Below, one piece after another: positions 51,524 to 60,182 of a DNA stretch of 64,000 bases. Made by a program: the position numbers and the translations under genes. The notes beneath the pieces are model-generated. The model made no database searches. It saw only the letters and a program-made list of their open reading frames with translations, and was not told the origin of the DNA. This stretch comes from HGM04593 sp045654645. GTDB taxonomy: Bacteria; Bacteroidota; Bacteroidia; Bacteroidales; Bacteroidaceae. Location: contig JAZONR010000046.1 in assembly GCA_045654645.1 (NCBI GenBank), forward strand, positions 16,452 to 80,451, read 5' to 3'. Within the stretch, counting starts at the first letter, position 1. Each line of letters opens with the position of its first letter.

Positions 51524-52138
51524 TCACTGCTTCATAACCGGCCTCACCGTCAATCCCACTATCTTATAGTAACAGTACATTATCACATAATTACTGTTGA
51601 GGTAGAAGAAATGGGAAAGGTTGGTATCAAGACTATCAGGAGTAGCACTCCAATAATTACCTTCGACACCTGCTGCATAGATTGAATCATTGACACACCC
51701 ACCGGCTGCGGGAAGGAATATACTGTTTCCATTGCGGCCGGTAACTTTGTAGCCTTTTATTCCTTTCACAGCCATCCACTCCCAGTTGCACAAGCTATCC
51801 AGCTCCTCAAAATCCCTCTTTGTGGGTATGCACCACGGTGCGCCCCACCTTCTGCGTGCAACATCATACTTTTTATTGCCTGAAATAGATTTATCAATAT
51901 CTCGGCAAGCCGTGTTATAGGAATCAATATCATATATTATCTTTCTCCTGCACTCTCCCCAGGAATAATAGTTGCCGAACTCCTCGGGTGCATCGGCACC
52001 TACATTGCACGTTGCCCACAAAACCCCGCTGGGCAAACCAAGGTCTACATAATCGTGGCCATTTACTGCACAAGATTGGGCACGCAAAGCACTGCATAAG
52101 AGAAGCAGAAGAATTGTAGCAAGGAGTCTCCTTTTCAT
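51524..52138 (-). CDS. FISUMP-domain secreted protein
   Basis: A 204-residue secreted protein with a signal peptide (about 1-20, LLLCSALRAQ). The mature part has VDLGLPSGVLWATCNVGA near 32, FGNYYSWGE near 58, WCIPTKRDFEEL near 101, a FLPAAGG segment near 140 and GNYWSATP near 158. This is the Fibrobacter-major-paralogue (FISUMP/TIGR02145) domain, common in Bacteroidales surface and secreted proteins and of unknown function. It has its own promoter. Its stop lies 15 bases from the convergent WbqC gene's stop; I see no clear terminator between them. Confidence 0.84.
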   Translation of the reverse strand: MKRRLLATILLLLLCSALRAQSCAVNGHDYVDLGLPSGVLWATCNVGADAPEEFGNYYSWGECRRKIIYDIDSYNTACRDIDKSISGNKKYDVARRRWGAPWCIPTKRDFEELDSLCNWEWMAVKGIKGYKVTGRNGNSIFLPAAGGCVNDSIYAAGVEGNYWSATPDSLDTNLSHFFYLNSNYVIMYCYYKIVGLTVRPVMKQ

Positions 52139-52166
52139 AGCCTTAGAGGTTAAATCATACGCTTCA

Positions 52167-52198
52167 CGAATGTAAAGCTTTTAAACATCACAGACAAA
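52167..52198 (-). promoter_or_regulatory. Promoter of the FISUMP-domain gene
   Basis: On the minus strand TTTG (52195-52198) is followed after 20 bases by TACATTCG (52167-52174), seven of eight matches. The ATG is about 29 bases downstream. Confidence 0.62.
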
Positions 52199-52227
52199 TT
52201 TTCACAACTTATTCTAAAGCCAAAAAA

Positions 52228-52256
52228 AGCAGGCGCGGCAAATTGCCGCGCCTGCT
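52228..52256 (-). terminator. Terminator of the fumarate reductase operon
   Basis: AGCAGGCGCGGC (52228-52239) and GCCGCGCCTGCT (52245-52256) make a perfect 12-bp stem with a five-base loop. On the minus strand a run of seven T residues follows. It lies 26 bases past the frdB stop. Confidence 0.9.
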
Positions 52257-52281
52257 AAATAATATGTTTCAAGACTATTTA

Positions 52282-53037
52282 TCAGTCCTTCAACTTCGCC
52301 TTGATGAACTCACGGTTCAAACGTGCGATGTTGCTGATAGAGACGCACTTGGGACACTCGGCCTCACAGGCACGTGTGTTGGTACAGTTACCAAAACCAA
52401 GTTCATCCATCTTGGCAACCATAGCCTTAACGCGCTTCTTAGCCTCAACCTGACCCTGGGGAAGCAGAGCAAACTGGCTAACCTTTGCCGAAACGAACAA
52501 CATTGCCGAACCATTCTTACAAGCTGCAACACAGGCACCGCAACCGATACAAGCTGCTGCATCCATAGCCTCCTCGGCAATGTCCTTACCAATGGGAATT
52601 GCATTAGCATCGGGCATACCGCCGGTGTTGATTGATACATAACCACCGGCCTGCTGAATCTTGTCGAACGCTGTACGATCAACCATAAGGTCGCGGATTA
52701 CAGGGAAACCGGCAGAACGCCAAGGCTCAACGGTGATAACATCACCATCCTTGAAACGGCGCATATAGAGCTGACAAGTTGTTGCACCTGTTGCAGGGCC
52801 GTGAGGATGACCGTTCACATAGAGTGAACACATACCGCAAATACCCTCGCGGCAGTCGTGGTCGAACACAACCGGTTCTTTATTCTCGTTTACCAACTGC
52901 TCGTTAAGAATATCAAGCATCTCGAGGAAAGAGGTATCGCCCGGAATATCCTTCATCTGATAGGTCTCGAAAGCACCTTTGGCCTTAGGACCTCTCTGAC
53001 GCCATACCTTCAATGTAAAACTTATATTTTTGTCCAT
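52282..53037 (-). CDS. frdB: Fumarate reductase / succinate dehydrogenase iron-sulfur subunit
   Basis: A 251-residue iron-sulfur protein. A [2Fe-2S] domain carries CREGICGMC near 65 and a later Cys in ATGATTC near 84. Two clusters in the C-terminal half use CIGCGACVAACKNG near 152 and CTNTRACEAECPKC near 210. This matches the B subunit of the Bacteroidetes/Wolinella-type complex. It passes electrons between cytochrome b and the flavoprotein. In anaerobic Bacteroidales the complex reduces fumarate to succinate as an electron sink. It follows frdA by 21 bases and ends before a strong hairpin. Confidence 0.95.
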   Translation of the reverse strand: MDKNISFTLKVWRQRGPKAKGAFETYQMKDIPGDTSFLEMLDILNEQLVNENKEPVVFDHDCREGICGMCSLYVNGHPHGPATGATTCQLYMRRFKDGDVITVEPWRSAGFPVIRDLMVDRTAFDKIQQAGGYVSINTGGMPDANAIPIGKDIAEEAMDAAACIGCGACVAACKNGSAMLFVSAKVSQFALLPQGQVEAKKRVKAMVAKMDELGFGNCTNTRACEAECPKCVSISNIARLNREFIKAKLKD

Positions 53038-53058
53038 TGCTTACAAATTTAGGAATGA

Positions 53059-55017
53059 TTAGTTTTTGTAGTTACGCTGCTGTACCTTGATGTACTGATA
53101 GTTGAGGTCCTCCTTGATGAGTTCAGGCTCCTGACCCTGGCCGGTGTACTTCCAGCAAGCAACATATGAGAAGTTCTCATCGTCGCGCTTAGCCTCACCC
53201 TCCTCGGTCTGGTGCTCCTCGCGGAAGTGTCCACCGCAGCTCTCCTCACGATTGAGAGCGTCGTATGCCATAAGGCGACCAATCTCAATGAAGTCGAGCA
53301 GGCGCAGTGCCTTCTCAAGTTCAATGTTGAGAGTATCTGCCTCACCGGGGATACGAAGCTCGCTCCAGAAGAGTTTCTCAACGCGGTCAATCTCCTTGAG
53401 AGCCTTCTCAAGAGACTCCTTGGTACGCGCCATACCCACGTTGTCCCACATAACAAGACCAAGTTCCTTGTGGATTGAGTCTACACTTCGTGTACCCTTG
53501 ATAGCCATCAACTTGGCAATCTTGTCGTTTACAGCCTTCTCTGCTTCAACGAACTCGGGTGCCTCTGTGCTGAAACGTGGAACCTGAATCTGATCTGCGA
53601 GGTAGTTCTGTATTGTATAAGGAAGAACGAAGTAACCGTCGGCAAGACCCTGCATAAGAGCAGAAGCACCAAGACGGTTTGCACCGTGGTCGCTGAAGTT
53701 AGCCTCACCAATAGCAAACAAACCGGGAATTGAAGTCTGAAGCTCATAATCAACCCAGATACCACCCATTGTATAGTGGATAGCGGGGAATATCATCATT
53801 GGCTCCTTATAGGGGTTGGTATCGGCAATCTCCTCATACATATCAAAGAGGTTTCCGTAGCGCTGACGCACTACATCCTCGCCCAAACGCTGGATAGCAT
53901 ACTTGAAGTCGAGGAACACAGCCAAACCGGTGTTGTTCACACCATAGCCGGCATCGCAACGCTCTTTTGCCGCACGTGATGCAACATCGCGTGGCACAAG
54001 GTTACCGAATGCAGGATAACGACGCTCCAAGTAGAAGTCGCGATCCTCATCGGGGATATCATTAGGATGCTTTGTACCGGCCTGGAGAGCCTTTGCATCC
54101 TCCAACTTCTTTGGTACCCAGATGCGGCCGTCGTTACGGAGCGACTCAGACATCAGAGTAAGCTTAGACTGCTTGTCGCCGTGAACAGGAACACAAGTAG
54201 GGTGAATCTGTGCGTAACAGGGGTTAGCAAACCAAGCACCCTTGCGATAGCACTGCAGAGCGGCAGAACCGTTGCTACCCATAGCATTTGTAGAAAGGAA
54301 GTATGCGTTACCGTAACCACCTGTGCCAATAACAACAGCGTGAGCTGCGAAACGCTCAACCTTACCGGTTACAAGGTTACGTGCAATGATACCACGCGCA
54401 CGGCCATCGATGATAACAACGTCAAGCATCTCATAACGTGTGTAAACCTTTACTGTACCCTGGTTCACCTGATAGTTGAGTGCAGAGTAAGCACCGAGAA
54501 GAAGCTGCTGACCGGTCTGGCCACGGGCATAGAATGTACGCGATACCTGAGCACCACCGAATGAACGGTTAGCCAATAGACCGCCATACTCACGGGCAAA
54601 AGGCACACACTGTGCAACACACTGGTCGATGATAGCACCCGAAACCTCGGCCAAACGGTGAACGTTTGCCTCGCGTGCACGGTAGTCGCCACCCTTGATT
54701 GTATCGTAGAAGAGACGGTATACAGAGTCGCCGTCGTTCTGATAGTTCTTTGCGGCATTGATACCACCCTGCGCTGCAATTGAGTGAGCACGGCGGGGTG
54801 AATCCTGAATACAGAAGTTAAGCACATTGAAACCCATAGCACCAAGTGATGCAGCAGCCGATGCACCGGCAAGACCTGTACCCACCACAATGATATCGAG
54901 TTTACGCTTGTTGGCAGGGTTTACCAATTTCTGGTGTGCCTTGTAGTTCGTCCATTTTTCAGCCAAAGGACCTTCGGGGATTTTAGAATCCACTTTTATT
55001 GAACTTATTTTAGCCAT
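53059..55017 (-). CDS. frdA: Fumarate reductase / succinate dehydrogenase flavoprotein subunit
   Basis: A 652-residue FAD subunit. VVGTGLAGASAAASLG near 45 is the FAD-binding start. HSIAAQGGINAAKN near 76 carries the His that covalently binds FAD. Active-site segments include HPTCVPVHGD and HYTMGGIWVDYELQT near 415. The C-terminal helical domain ends QQRNYKN. Length and features match the Bacteroides frdA type. It is placed between frdC and frdB, 34 bases after frdC. Confidence 0.95.
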   Translation of the reverse strand: MAKISSIKVDSKIPEGPLAEKWTNYKAHQKLVNPANKRKLDIIVVGTGLAGASAAASLGAMGFNVLNFCIQDSPRRAHSIAAQGGINAAKNYQNDGDSVYRLFYDTIKGGDYRAREANVHRLAEVSGAIIDQCVAQCVPFAREYGGLLANRSFGGAQVSRTFYARGQTGQQLLLGAYSALNYQVNQGTVKVYTRYEMLDVVIIDGRARGIIARNLVTGKVERFAAHAVVIGTGGYGNAYFLSTNAMGSNGSAALQCYRKGAWFANPCYAQIHPTCVPVHGDKQSKLTLMSESLRNDGRIWVPKKLEDAKALQAGTKHPNDIPDEDRDFYLERRYPAFGNLVPRDVASRAAKERCDAGYGVNNTGLAVFLDFKYAIQRLGEDVVRQRYGNLFDMYEEIADTNPYKEPMMIFPAIHYTMGGIWVDYELQTSIPGLFAIGEANFSDHGANRLGASALMQGLADGYFVLPYTIQNYLADQIQVPRFSTEAPEFVEAEKAVNDKIAKLMAIKGTRSVDSIHKELGLVMWDNVGMARTKESLEKALKEIDRVEKLFWSELRIPGEADTLNIELEKALRLLDFIEIGRLMAYDALNREESCGGHFREEHQTEEGEAKRDDENFSYVACWKYTGQGQEPELIKEDLNYQYIKVQQRNYKN

Positions 55018-55051
55018 AATTGTATGTTTTAGATTTTTACACTATTAGTCA

Positions 55052-55774
55052 TTAGCAGCAAGTAGCCGCAACCTCTATCTGGCCAAGTGCGCCCAAGCCG
55101 AAGAAACCGGCAACAACAACAGCCAAGAAGCCGAGGATAATCAAAGTAACGACAACGTTACCGATAGCCTTCCAACGGCAGAACCAAACCTTGTTGTTGA
55201 TACCGAGTGTCTGCATTGCGCTCCAGAAACCGTGTGTAAGGTGGAACCACAAAGCAGCCAGCCAAACAACATAAAGAGCTGCATAGACAGGGCAGGTAAA
55301 GGTCTTTACAATGTAGCCCGAACCATCAGCCACACTTGCCATCACTGCAGGCTCAACGTGCATACCAAGCTTGTGAAGCACCTCGGGCAACTGCATATTT
55401 GCCCAGAAATTGAACAAGTGCAGGCAAAGGCCAAGAACTACAATGATACCCAGAACAAGCATATTCTGCGATGCCCAAGATACACCCTTTGGTCTTTCGG
55501 CAACGGCATAACGCTGTGAACCGCGAGCCTTTCTGTTCTGAATTGTAAGAATGAAAGCATAAACAAAGTGCACAACAACGAGAGCAGCAAGACCTGCTGT
55601 TCCCACCAATGCATACCAGTTAGCTCCCAAAAACTCACAAATCATGTTGTAACCTTCGGTGCTGATTACAGCAACCAAGTTCATTGCCATATGGAAAAGA
55701 AGGAAGAGCACAAGGGCAACACCCGATACACTCATAACAACCTTTCTTCCCACAGAAGATTTAGATAACCACAT
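55052..55774 (-). CDS. frdC: Fumarate reductase / succinate dehydrogenase cytochrome b subunit
   Basis: A 240-residue protein with about five membrane helices, beginning MWLSKSSVGRKVVMSVSG. Histidines in membrane helices (LFHMAMN near 27, VHFVYAF near 68, LCLHLFN near 117, LWFHLTHGFW near 180) are the expected ligands of two b hemes. It anchors FrdAB and exchanges electrons with menaquinone. It is the first gene of frdCAB on the minus strand. A -7 element lies about 75 bases upstream. Confidence 0.93.
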   Translation of the reverse strand: MWLSKSSVGRKVVMSVSGVALVLFLLFHMAMNLVAVISTEGYNMICEFLGANWYALVGTAGLAALVVVHFVYAFILTIQNRKARGSQRYAVAERPKGVSWASQNMLVLGIIVVLGLCLHLFNFWANMQLPEVLHKLGMHVEPAVMASVADGSGYIVKTFTCPVYAALYVVWLAALWFHLTHGFWSAMQTLGINNKVWFCRWKAIGNVVVTLIILGFLAVVVAGFFGLGALGQIEVAATCC

Positions 55775-55847
55775 AATGAATTGATATTAAATTATATAAA
55801 TAAATAAATAGTATTCAAAAAGCATATTACAGCCATTTTACAAATGA

Positions 55848-55881
55848 CAAAAATAAACTTTTTTTTATAAAAAAAACCAAA
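55848..55881 (-). promoter_or_regulatory. Probable promoter of frdCAB
   Basis: On the minus strand TATTTTTG (55848-55855) is an exact match. A TTTG lies at 55878-55881, 22 bases upstream, a little longer than the ideal 19-21, though TTGG lies at 21. The AUG would follow a leader of roughly 70 bases. Confidence 0.48.
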
Positions 55882-55993
55882 AGGAGTGTTTTTTTATTCT
55901 TTTTACATACAAAAGCAGAAAATCGCATCTTCGGGCTGCTGTTGATGATGCACACAAATCCTAAACAATAGAACCACTATTTTTTATCACGCG

Positions 55994-56024
55994 TTTGCTT
56001 TCACAGCCACTTTTATTACATTTG
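55994..56024 (+). promoter_or_regulatory. Bacteroides-type promoter of the GPH symporter gene
   Basis: TTTG at 55994-55997, exactly 19 bases, then TACATTTG at 56017-56024; both match the consensus fully. The expected transcript start near 56031 excludes translation from the upstream part of the long ORF (from 55995), so ATG 56076 is the start. Confidence 0.82.
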
Positions 56025-56075
56025 CCAAACAAACACAAAAAAAGAGAACAACTACCAAATAAAAAAAATAAAACA

Positions 56076-57464
56076 ATGGCAACATTAAAAGAAAAAATCG
56101 GCTATGGATTGGGAGATATGGCCTCATCAATGTTTTGGAAAGTATTTAGTGCATATCTGCCAATATTCTACACAAATGTCTTCGGCCTCGACCTGGGACT
56201 TGCAGCAGTGCTGTTTCTTGTAACAAAAATTTGGGATGCAGTGTCGGACCCTATGATGGGCATCATAGCCGACCGCACCGACACCAAGTGGGGCAAATAT
56301 CGCCCCTATCTGCTGTGGATTGCCGTGCCCTTTGCCATTGCAGGAGTGTTGCTGTTTACAAAACCCGGATTTGATGAAACCGGGAAAAACATTTGGGCAT
56401 TCATAACCTACATTCTTATGATGACCATCTACACAGCCATTAATGTGCCATACGGCTCAATGCTTGGTGTGATGACTGAAGATTCCGATGAAAAGACGGT
56501 ATTCTCGTCATACCGTATGTTCTTTGCCTACACCGGCTCATTCATTGTGCTCGCATTATGGGAACCACTGTGCAACGCTCTTGCCGGCACAAGCGGAAAG
56601 CTCACCTATGATGCACAAGCCTGGCAATATGCAATGGTTATTGTGGGCGCCGTGTGTTGCCTGCTGTTCCTTCTCACATTTAAGATGACACGCGAAAGAA
56701 TAAAGCCAAGCATCAAGCAGACAAGCATCGGCGATGATTTTAAATCACTGCTGCACAACGGTCCTTGGTGGATTTTGCTTGGCGGCGTGCTCTTCTTCAA
56801 CTTCTTTGGTGCAGTGAGATACGCGGTAATACCCTACTACTTTGCCACACAAATCCCCGAAGGAGCATCACTCTCAATCTTCTCCATAGACTTCCTTTTC
56901 TATGCAGGCCTCTTCTTCACCATAGGCGAAATTGCCAATATGGCAGGAGTTGCCATTGCCACCCCCATCACCTTCAAGCTTGGCAAGAAAAACACATTCC
57001 TCTACTCACTGTTTGCCATAATGGTACTATGCTCGGCTTTCTACTTTGTGCCGGTAGATACCACAGCAGGCTACTGGGCCCTGCTTCTGCTGCAGATTGC
57101 AACAGGCATATTCACCGGCATAATATCACCGCTTGTGTGGAGTATGTATGCCGATATTTCCGATTACGCAGAGCTCAAATTCAAGACCTCATCAACCGGC
57201 CTCATCTTCTCGTCATCCTCAATGGCTCAGAAGTTTGGAGGAGCATTCGGAACATCGGCCGTGCTGTGGTTGCTTGCCGTGTTCGGCTTCAACACCGCCG
57301 AAGGCGCAGTGCAAACCCCCGAAGCACTCGAAGGACTGCGCTACCTCATCAGTTGGATACCGGCAGGCATTGCCGGCATCTCGGCTATATTTGTATTTGC
57401 CTACCCGCTCACCACAAAACGTATGAAAGAGATTAACGAGCAACTTAAAATAGAGAGAAGGTAA
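56076..57464 (+). CDS. MFS sugar:cation symporter (GPH family)
   Basis: A 462-residue, 12-helix transporter counted from ATG 56076 (MATLKEKIGYGLGD). Family segments are present: YGLGDMASSMFWKVFSAYL near 10, DAVSDPMMGIIADRTDTKWG near 58-77, and YRPYLLW directly after. The GPH (glycoside-pentoside-hexuronide) family imports oligosaccharides or hexuronides with H+ or Na+. No glycosidase or SusC/D pair is adjacent, so the substrate cannot be inferred. It has its own perfect promoter and a strong terminator, so it is a single-gene unit. Confidence 0.9.
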   Translation: MATLKEKIGYGLGDMASSMFWKVFSAYLPIFYTNVFGLDLGLAAVLFLVTKIWDAVSDPMMGIIADRTDTKWGKYRPYLLWIAVPFAIAGVLLFTKPGFDETGKNIWAFITYILMMTIYTAINVPYGSMLGVMTEDSDEKTVFSSYRMFFAYTGSFIVLALWEPLCNALAGTSGKLTYDAQAWQYAMVIVGAVCCLLFLLTFKMTRERIKPSIKQTSIGDDFKSLLHNGPWWILLGGVLFFNFFGAVRYAVIPYYFATQIPEGASLSIFSIDFLFYAGLFFTIGEIANMAGVAIATPITFKLGKKNTFLYSLFAIMVLCSAFYFVPVDTTAGYWALLLLQIATGIFTGIISPLVWSMYADISDYAELKFKTSSTGLIFSSSSMAQKFGGAFGTSAVLWLLAVFGFNTAEGAVQTPEALEGLRYLISWIPAGIAGISAIFVFAYPLTTKRMKEINEQLKIERR

Positions 57465-57482
57465 CCTATCTCGGAAAATACA

Positions 57483-57520
57483 AAATGAGAGGCTGCGCAA
57501 CACTATGCGGCCTCTCATTT
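57483..57520 (+). terminator. Terminator of the GPH symporter gene
   Basis: AAATGAGAGGCTGC (57483-57496) pairs with GCGGCCTCTCATTT (57507-57520), 14 pairs including one T-G wobble, with a ten-base loop and a further TTT. It starts 18 bases after the stop. Confidence 0.88.
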
Positions 57521-57633
57521 TTTACAACAATAAGCACAGGCGTTAAAAAGCATCAACACCCTTCGCATCCCGGCAACACACAAATTGCCAAAGATAATCC
57601 CCACCATAGTATCCAAATAATTGCTTTGCAAAT

Positions 57634-57664
57634 TTTGCCATTGCGCCAACTTGTATTATTTTTG
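57634..57664 (+). promoter_or_regulatory. Bacteroides-type promoter of mnmG
   Basis: TTTG at 57634-57637, exactly 19 bases, then TATTTTTG at 57657-57664; both elements match the consensus. The start codon lies 48 bases after the element, giving a leader of about 40 bases. Confidence 0.82.
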
Positions 57665-57712
57665 TTGCTTGATATTTTAGGCGCATTGCGCCCATCATAA
57701 GAAAAAGCTGGA

Positions 57713-59584
57713 ATGATATTTGAATACGACATACTGGTCATTGGAGCCGGCCACGCCGGATGTGAAGCAGCTGCCGCCGCAGCCAACTTGGGCAAGCGCA
57801 CCTGCCTGCTAACAATCGATATGAACAAGATTGCACAAATGAGCTGCAACCCGGCCATTGGCGGCATAGCAAAAGGACAAATTGTGCGCGAGATTGATGC
57901 GCTCGGTGGCTACACCGGAATAATAACCGACAAAGCATCCATTCAGTTTCGTATGCTCAACCGCTCTAAAGGCCCGGCAATGTGGAGTCCGCGTGCACAG
58001 TGCGACAGAATGAAGTTTAGCCAATATTGGCGAGAAACACTCGAAAACATAGATAACCTCTCTATGTGGCAAGACATCGCCACCGAGCTTCTCGTGGAGG
58101 AGGGGAAGGCTGTTGGTGTGAGAACACAGATGGGCGCAGAGTTCCGCGCCAAATGCGTGGTGATAACAGCCGGCACATTCCTCAACGGCCTGATGCACAT
58201 AGGCAAAGTTAAAATTGAAGGTGGCCGCGTAGCCGAGCCGGCAGCCAAGGGCCTCACCGAAAGCATCACACGCCACGGCATTACAGCCGGCAGAATGAAA
58301 ACCGGCACCCCCGTGCGCCTCGACAAACGTTCAATAAACCTGCAACTCGTTGATATTCAAGAAGGTGATAATGATTTTCACCATTTTTCATACAGCAACA
58401 CCACACGCAGCCTAAAGCAACTACCCTGCTGGGGATGCTACACAAACCCTGAGGTGCATAAAATACTGCACGACAGCCTGGATGACTCACCCCTATACAA
58501 CGGCCAGATACAGAGCATAGGCCCCCGTTACTGCCCAAGCATTGAAACAAAGATTGTAACCTTTGCCGAGCGCGAGCGTCATCTTCTGTTCCTTGAGCCC
58601 GAAGGAGAGACAACACAAGAGATTTACGTAAACGGCTTCTCTTCATCACTGCCAATGGAGGCACAACTCACAGCATTGAGAAGAATCCCCGCGCTTGAGA
58701 ATGCCGTTGCCTATCGCCCGGGCTATGCAATAGAATACGACTACTTTGACCCCACCCAACTAAAGCACACCCTGGAATCGAAAATAGTAGAGGGCCTGTT
58801 TTTTGCCGGGCAGGTTAATGGAACAACAGGATACGAGGAGGCAGCCGGACAAGGAATAATAGCAGGTATAAACGCTGCACATAAAATCGATGGCAAAGAG
58901 GATTTTGTACTACGCCGCGATGAAGCCTACATTGGAGTTCTCATCGACGACCTTGTTACCAAAGGCGTGGATGAACCCTACCGTATGTTCACCTCACGAG
59001 CCGAGTACAGGATACTGCTGCGTAGCGACAATGCCGATATGCGCCTAACCGAAAAATCCCACAACATCGGGCTCGCAACCAACGAGCGCTATCAAAGACT
59101 GTGCCGCAAGAAGGAGATGATTGAAAGACTAACCGAATTTATAGCAAACTTCTCCATAAAAGCCGACCTCATAAACAAGGGACTTGAAGAGCTTGGTACC
59201 ACCCCGCTTGCACGCGGCTGCAAACTGGCCGCAATCATTGAACGCCCGCAAATCACCATAGAATCAATTGCCGCATACATCCCCCCCCTGAAACGCGAGC
59301 TTGAAAAACTTGGCGACGAGCGCAACGAGATTGTGGAAGCCACCGAGGTTGAGATAAAATACCGTGGATACATTGAGCGCGAACGCGAACTTGCCGAAAG
59401 AATGATACGCCTTGAAAACATACGCATCAAAGGCAAATTCAACTATAACAAAATTGAATCGCTCTCTACAGAGGCGCGACAAAAACTCACCGCCATAAAC
59501 CCCGAAACACTGGCACAGGCAAGCCGCATACCCGGTGTTTCGCCAAGCGACATAAATGTGCTGCTTGTACTTGTGCGCAAATAA
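57713..59584 (+). CDS. mnmG: tRNA uridine-5-carboxymethylaminomethyl modification enzyme MnmG (GidA)
   Basis: A 623-residue FAD protein which with MnmE modifies U34 of several tRNAs. The FAD motif GAGHAG is at 11-16, NPAIGGIAKGQIVREIDALGG near 46, GRVAEPAAKGLT near 173 and GQVNGTTGYEEAAGQG near 366. The C-terminal helical domain ends NVLLVLVRK. gidA is classically near the replication origin in many bacteria, in line with the parS-like site found 6 bases after its stop. mnmE is not in the window. Confidence 0.96.
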   Translation: MIFEYDILVIGAGHAGCEAAAAAANLGKRTCLLTIDMNKIAQMSCNPAIGGIAKGQIVREIDALGGYTGIITDKASIQFRMLNRSKGPAMWSPRAQCDRMKFSQYWRETLENIDNLSMWQDIATELLVEEGKAVGVRTQMGAEFRAKCVVITAGTFLNGLMHIGKVKIEGGRVAEPAAKGLTESITRHGITAGRMKTGTPVRLDKRSINLQLVDIQEGDNDFHHFSYSNTTRSLKQLPCWGCYTNPEVHKILHDSLDDSPLYNGQIQSIGPRYCPSIETKIVTFAERERHLLFLEPEGETTQEIYVNGFSSSLPMEAQLTALRRIPALENAVAYRPGYAIEYDYFDPTQLKHTLESKIVEGLFFAGQVNGTTGYEEAAGQGIIAGINAAHKIDGKEDFVLRRDEAYIGVLIDDLVTKGVDEPYRMFTSRAEYRILLRSDNADMRLTEKSHNIGLATNERYQRLCRKKEMIERLTEFIANFSIKADLINKGLEELGTTPLARGCKLAAIIERPQITIESIAAYIPPLKRELEKLGDERNEIVEATEVEIKYRGYIERERELAERMIRLENIRIKGKFNYNKIESLSTEARQKLTAINPETLAQASRIPGVSPSDINVLLVLVRK

Positions 59585-59589
59585 ACAAT

Positions 59590-59605
59590 TGTTCCACGTG
59601 GAACA
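59590..59605. other. parS-like centromere site
   Basis: TGTTCCACGTGGAACA is a perfect 16-bp palindrome. It differs at one position from the Bacillus parS consensus TGTTNCACGTGAAACA. Other CACGTG cores that I noticed in the window (11561, 14052, 22103) lack the TGTTC/GAACA arms. ParB binding here would help chromosome segregation. It is the only site of this kind I noticed in the window. Confidence 0.78.
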
Positions 59606-59648
59606 TTGCCTAAAAATAGCAACTCATATAAACAAAACAATAGAAAAA

Positions 59649-60182
59649 ATGAACAAAGAACTACTGCTTAAAAACCTGAGAAACATCCCCGATTTCCCCA
59701 TTCCCGGAATACAATTCAAGGATGTTACATCACTTTTCAAAAACCCTGATTGCTTGCGCGAAATGGATAACGCACTCTATGAGATGTACAAGGACAAAGG
59801 CATCACAAAAATTGTGGGCATAGAGTCTCGCGGCTTTGTTATGGCATCATCATTAGCCGTGAAACTTAACGCAGGATTTGTGCCCATTCGCAAGCCTGGC
59901 AAACTGCCCGCAGAGACCATTAGCGAAACCTATGGCAAAGAGTATGGTCGCGACACCATAGAAATTCACAAGGATGCAATCAACGAGAACGATGTTGTTC
60001 TAATCCACGACGACCTTTTGGCAACCGGTGGCACAATGCTTGCAGCATACCACCTGGTACAAAAACTTAACCCAAAGAAGGTGATGATTAATTTCATCAT
60101 AGAACTCGAGGGGCTCAAGGGCAGAGAAATATTCCCGGCCGATGCCAACATCGAGTGCTTATTGACACTTGAAGGTAAGTAA
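59649..60182 (+). CDS. apt: Adenine phosphoribosyltransferase
   Basis: A 177-residue salvage enzyme making AMP from adenine and PRPP. The start is ATG 59649 (MNKELLLKNLRNIPDFP), which fits the family; the longer ORF crosses the parS-like site. The PRPP loop VVLIHDDLLATGGTMLAA lies near 118. Flexible-loop and dimer residues such as IESRGFVMAS near 58 and RKPGKLPAETISETYGKEYG near 80 are present. The stop overlaps the uvrC start by one base (TAATG), so the two are coupled. Confidence 0.95.
   Translation: MNKELLLKNLRNIPDFPIPGIQFKDVTSLFKNPDCLREMDNALYEMYKDKGITKIVGIESRGFVMASSLAVKLNAGFVPIRKPGKLPAETISETYGKEYGRDTIEIHKDAINENDVVLIHDDLLATGGTMLAAYHLVQKLNPKKVMINFIIELEGLKGREIFPADANIECLLTLEGK

Larger units (their letters stand above)
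55775..56075. other. Divergent promoter region between frdC and the GPH symporter
   Basis: The 301 bases hold the frdCAB promoter (minus), the symporter promoter (plus) and a very AT-rich core with runs of T and A near 55859-55900. I saw no ORF of coding character and no known RNA motif. The A/T tracts could give intrinsic bending or bind a regulator. Confidence 0.6.

Noticed and set aside
59556..59648. 31-residue extension of Apt
   Set aside because: It would translate through the parS-like site and the end of mnmG, and Apt family proteins start at MNKELL.
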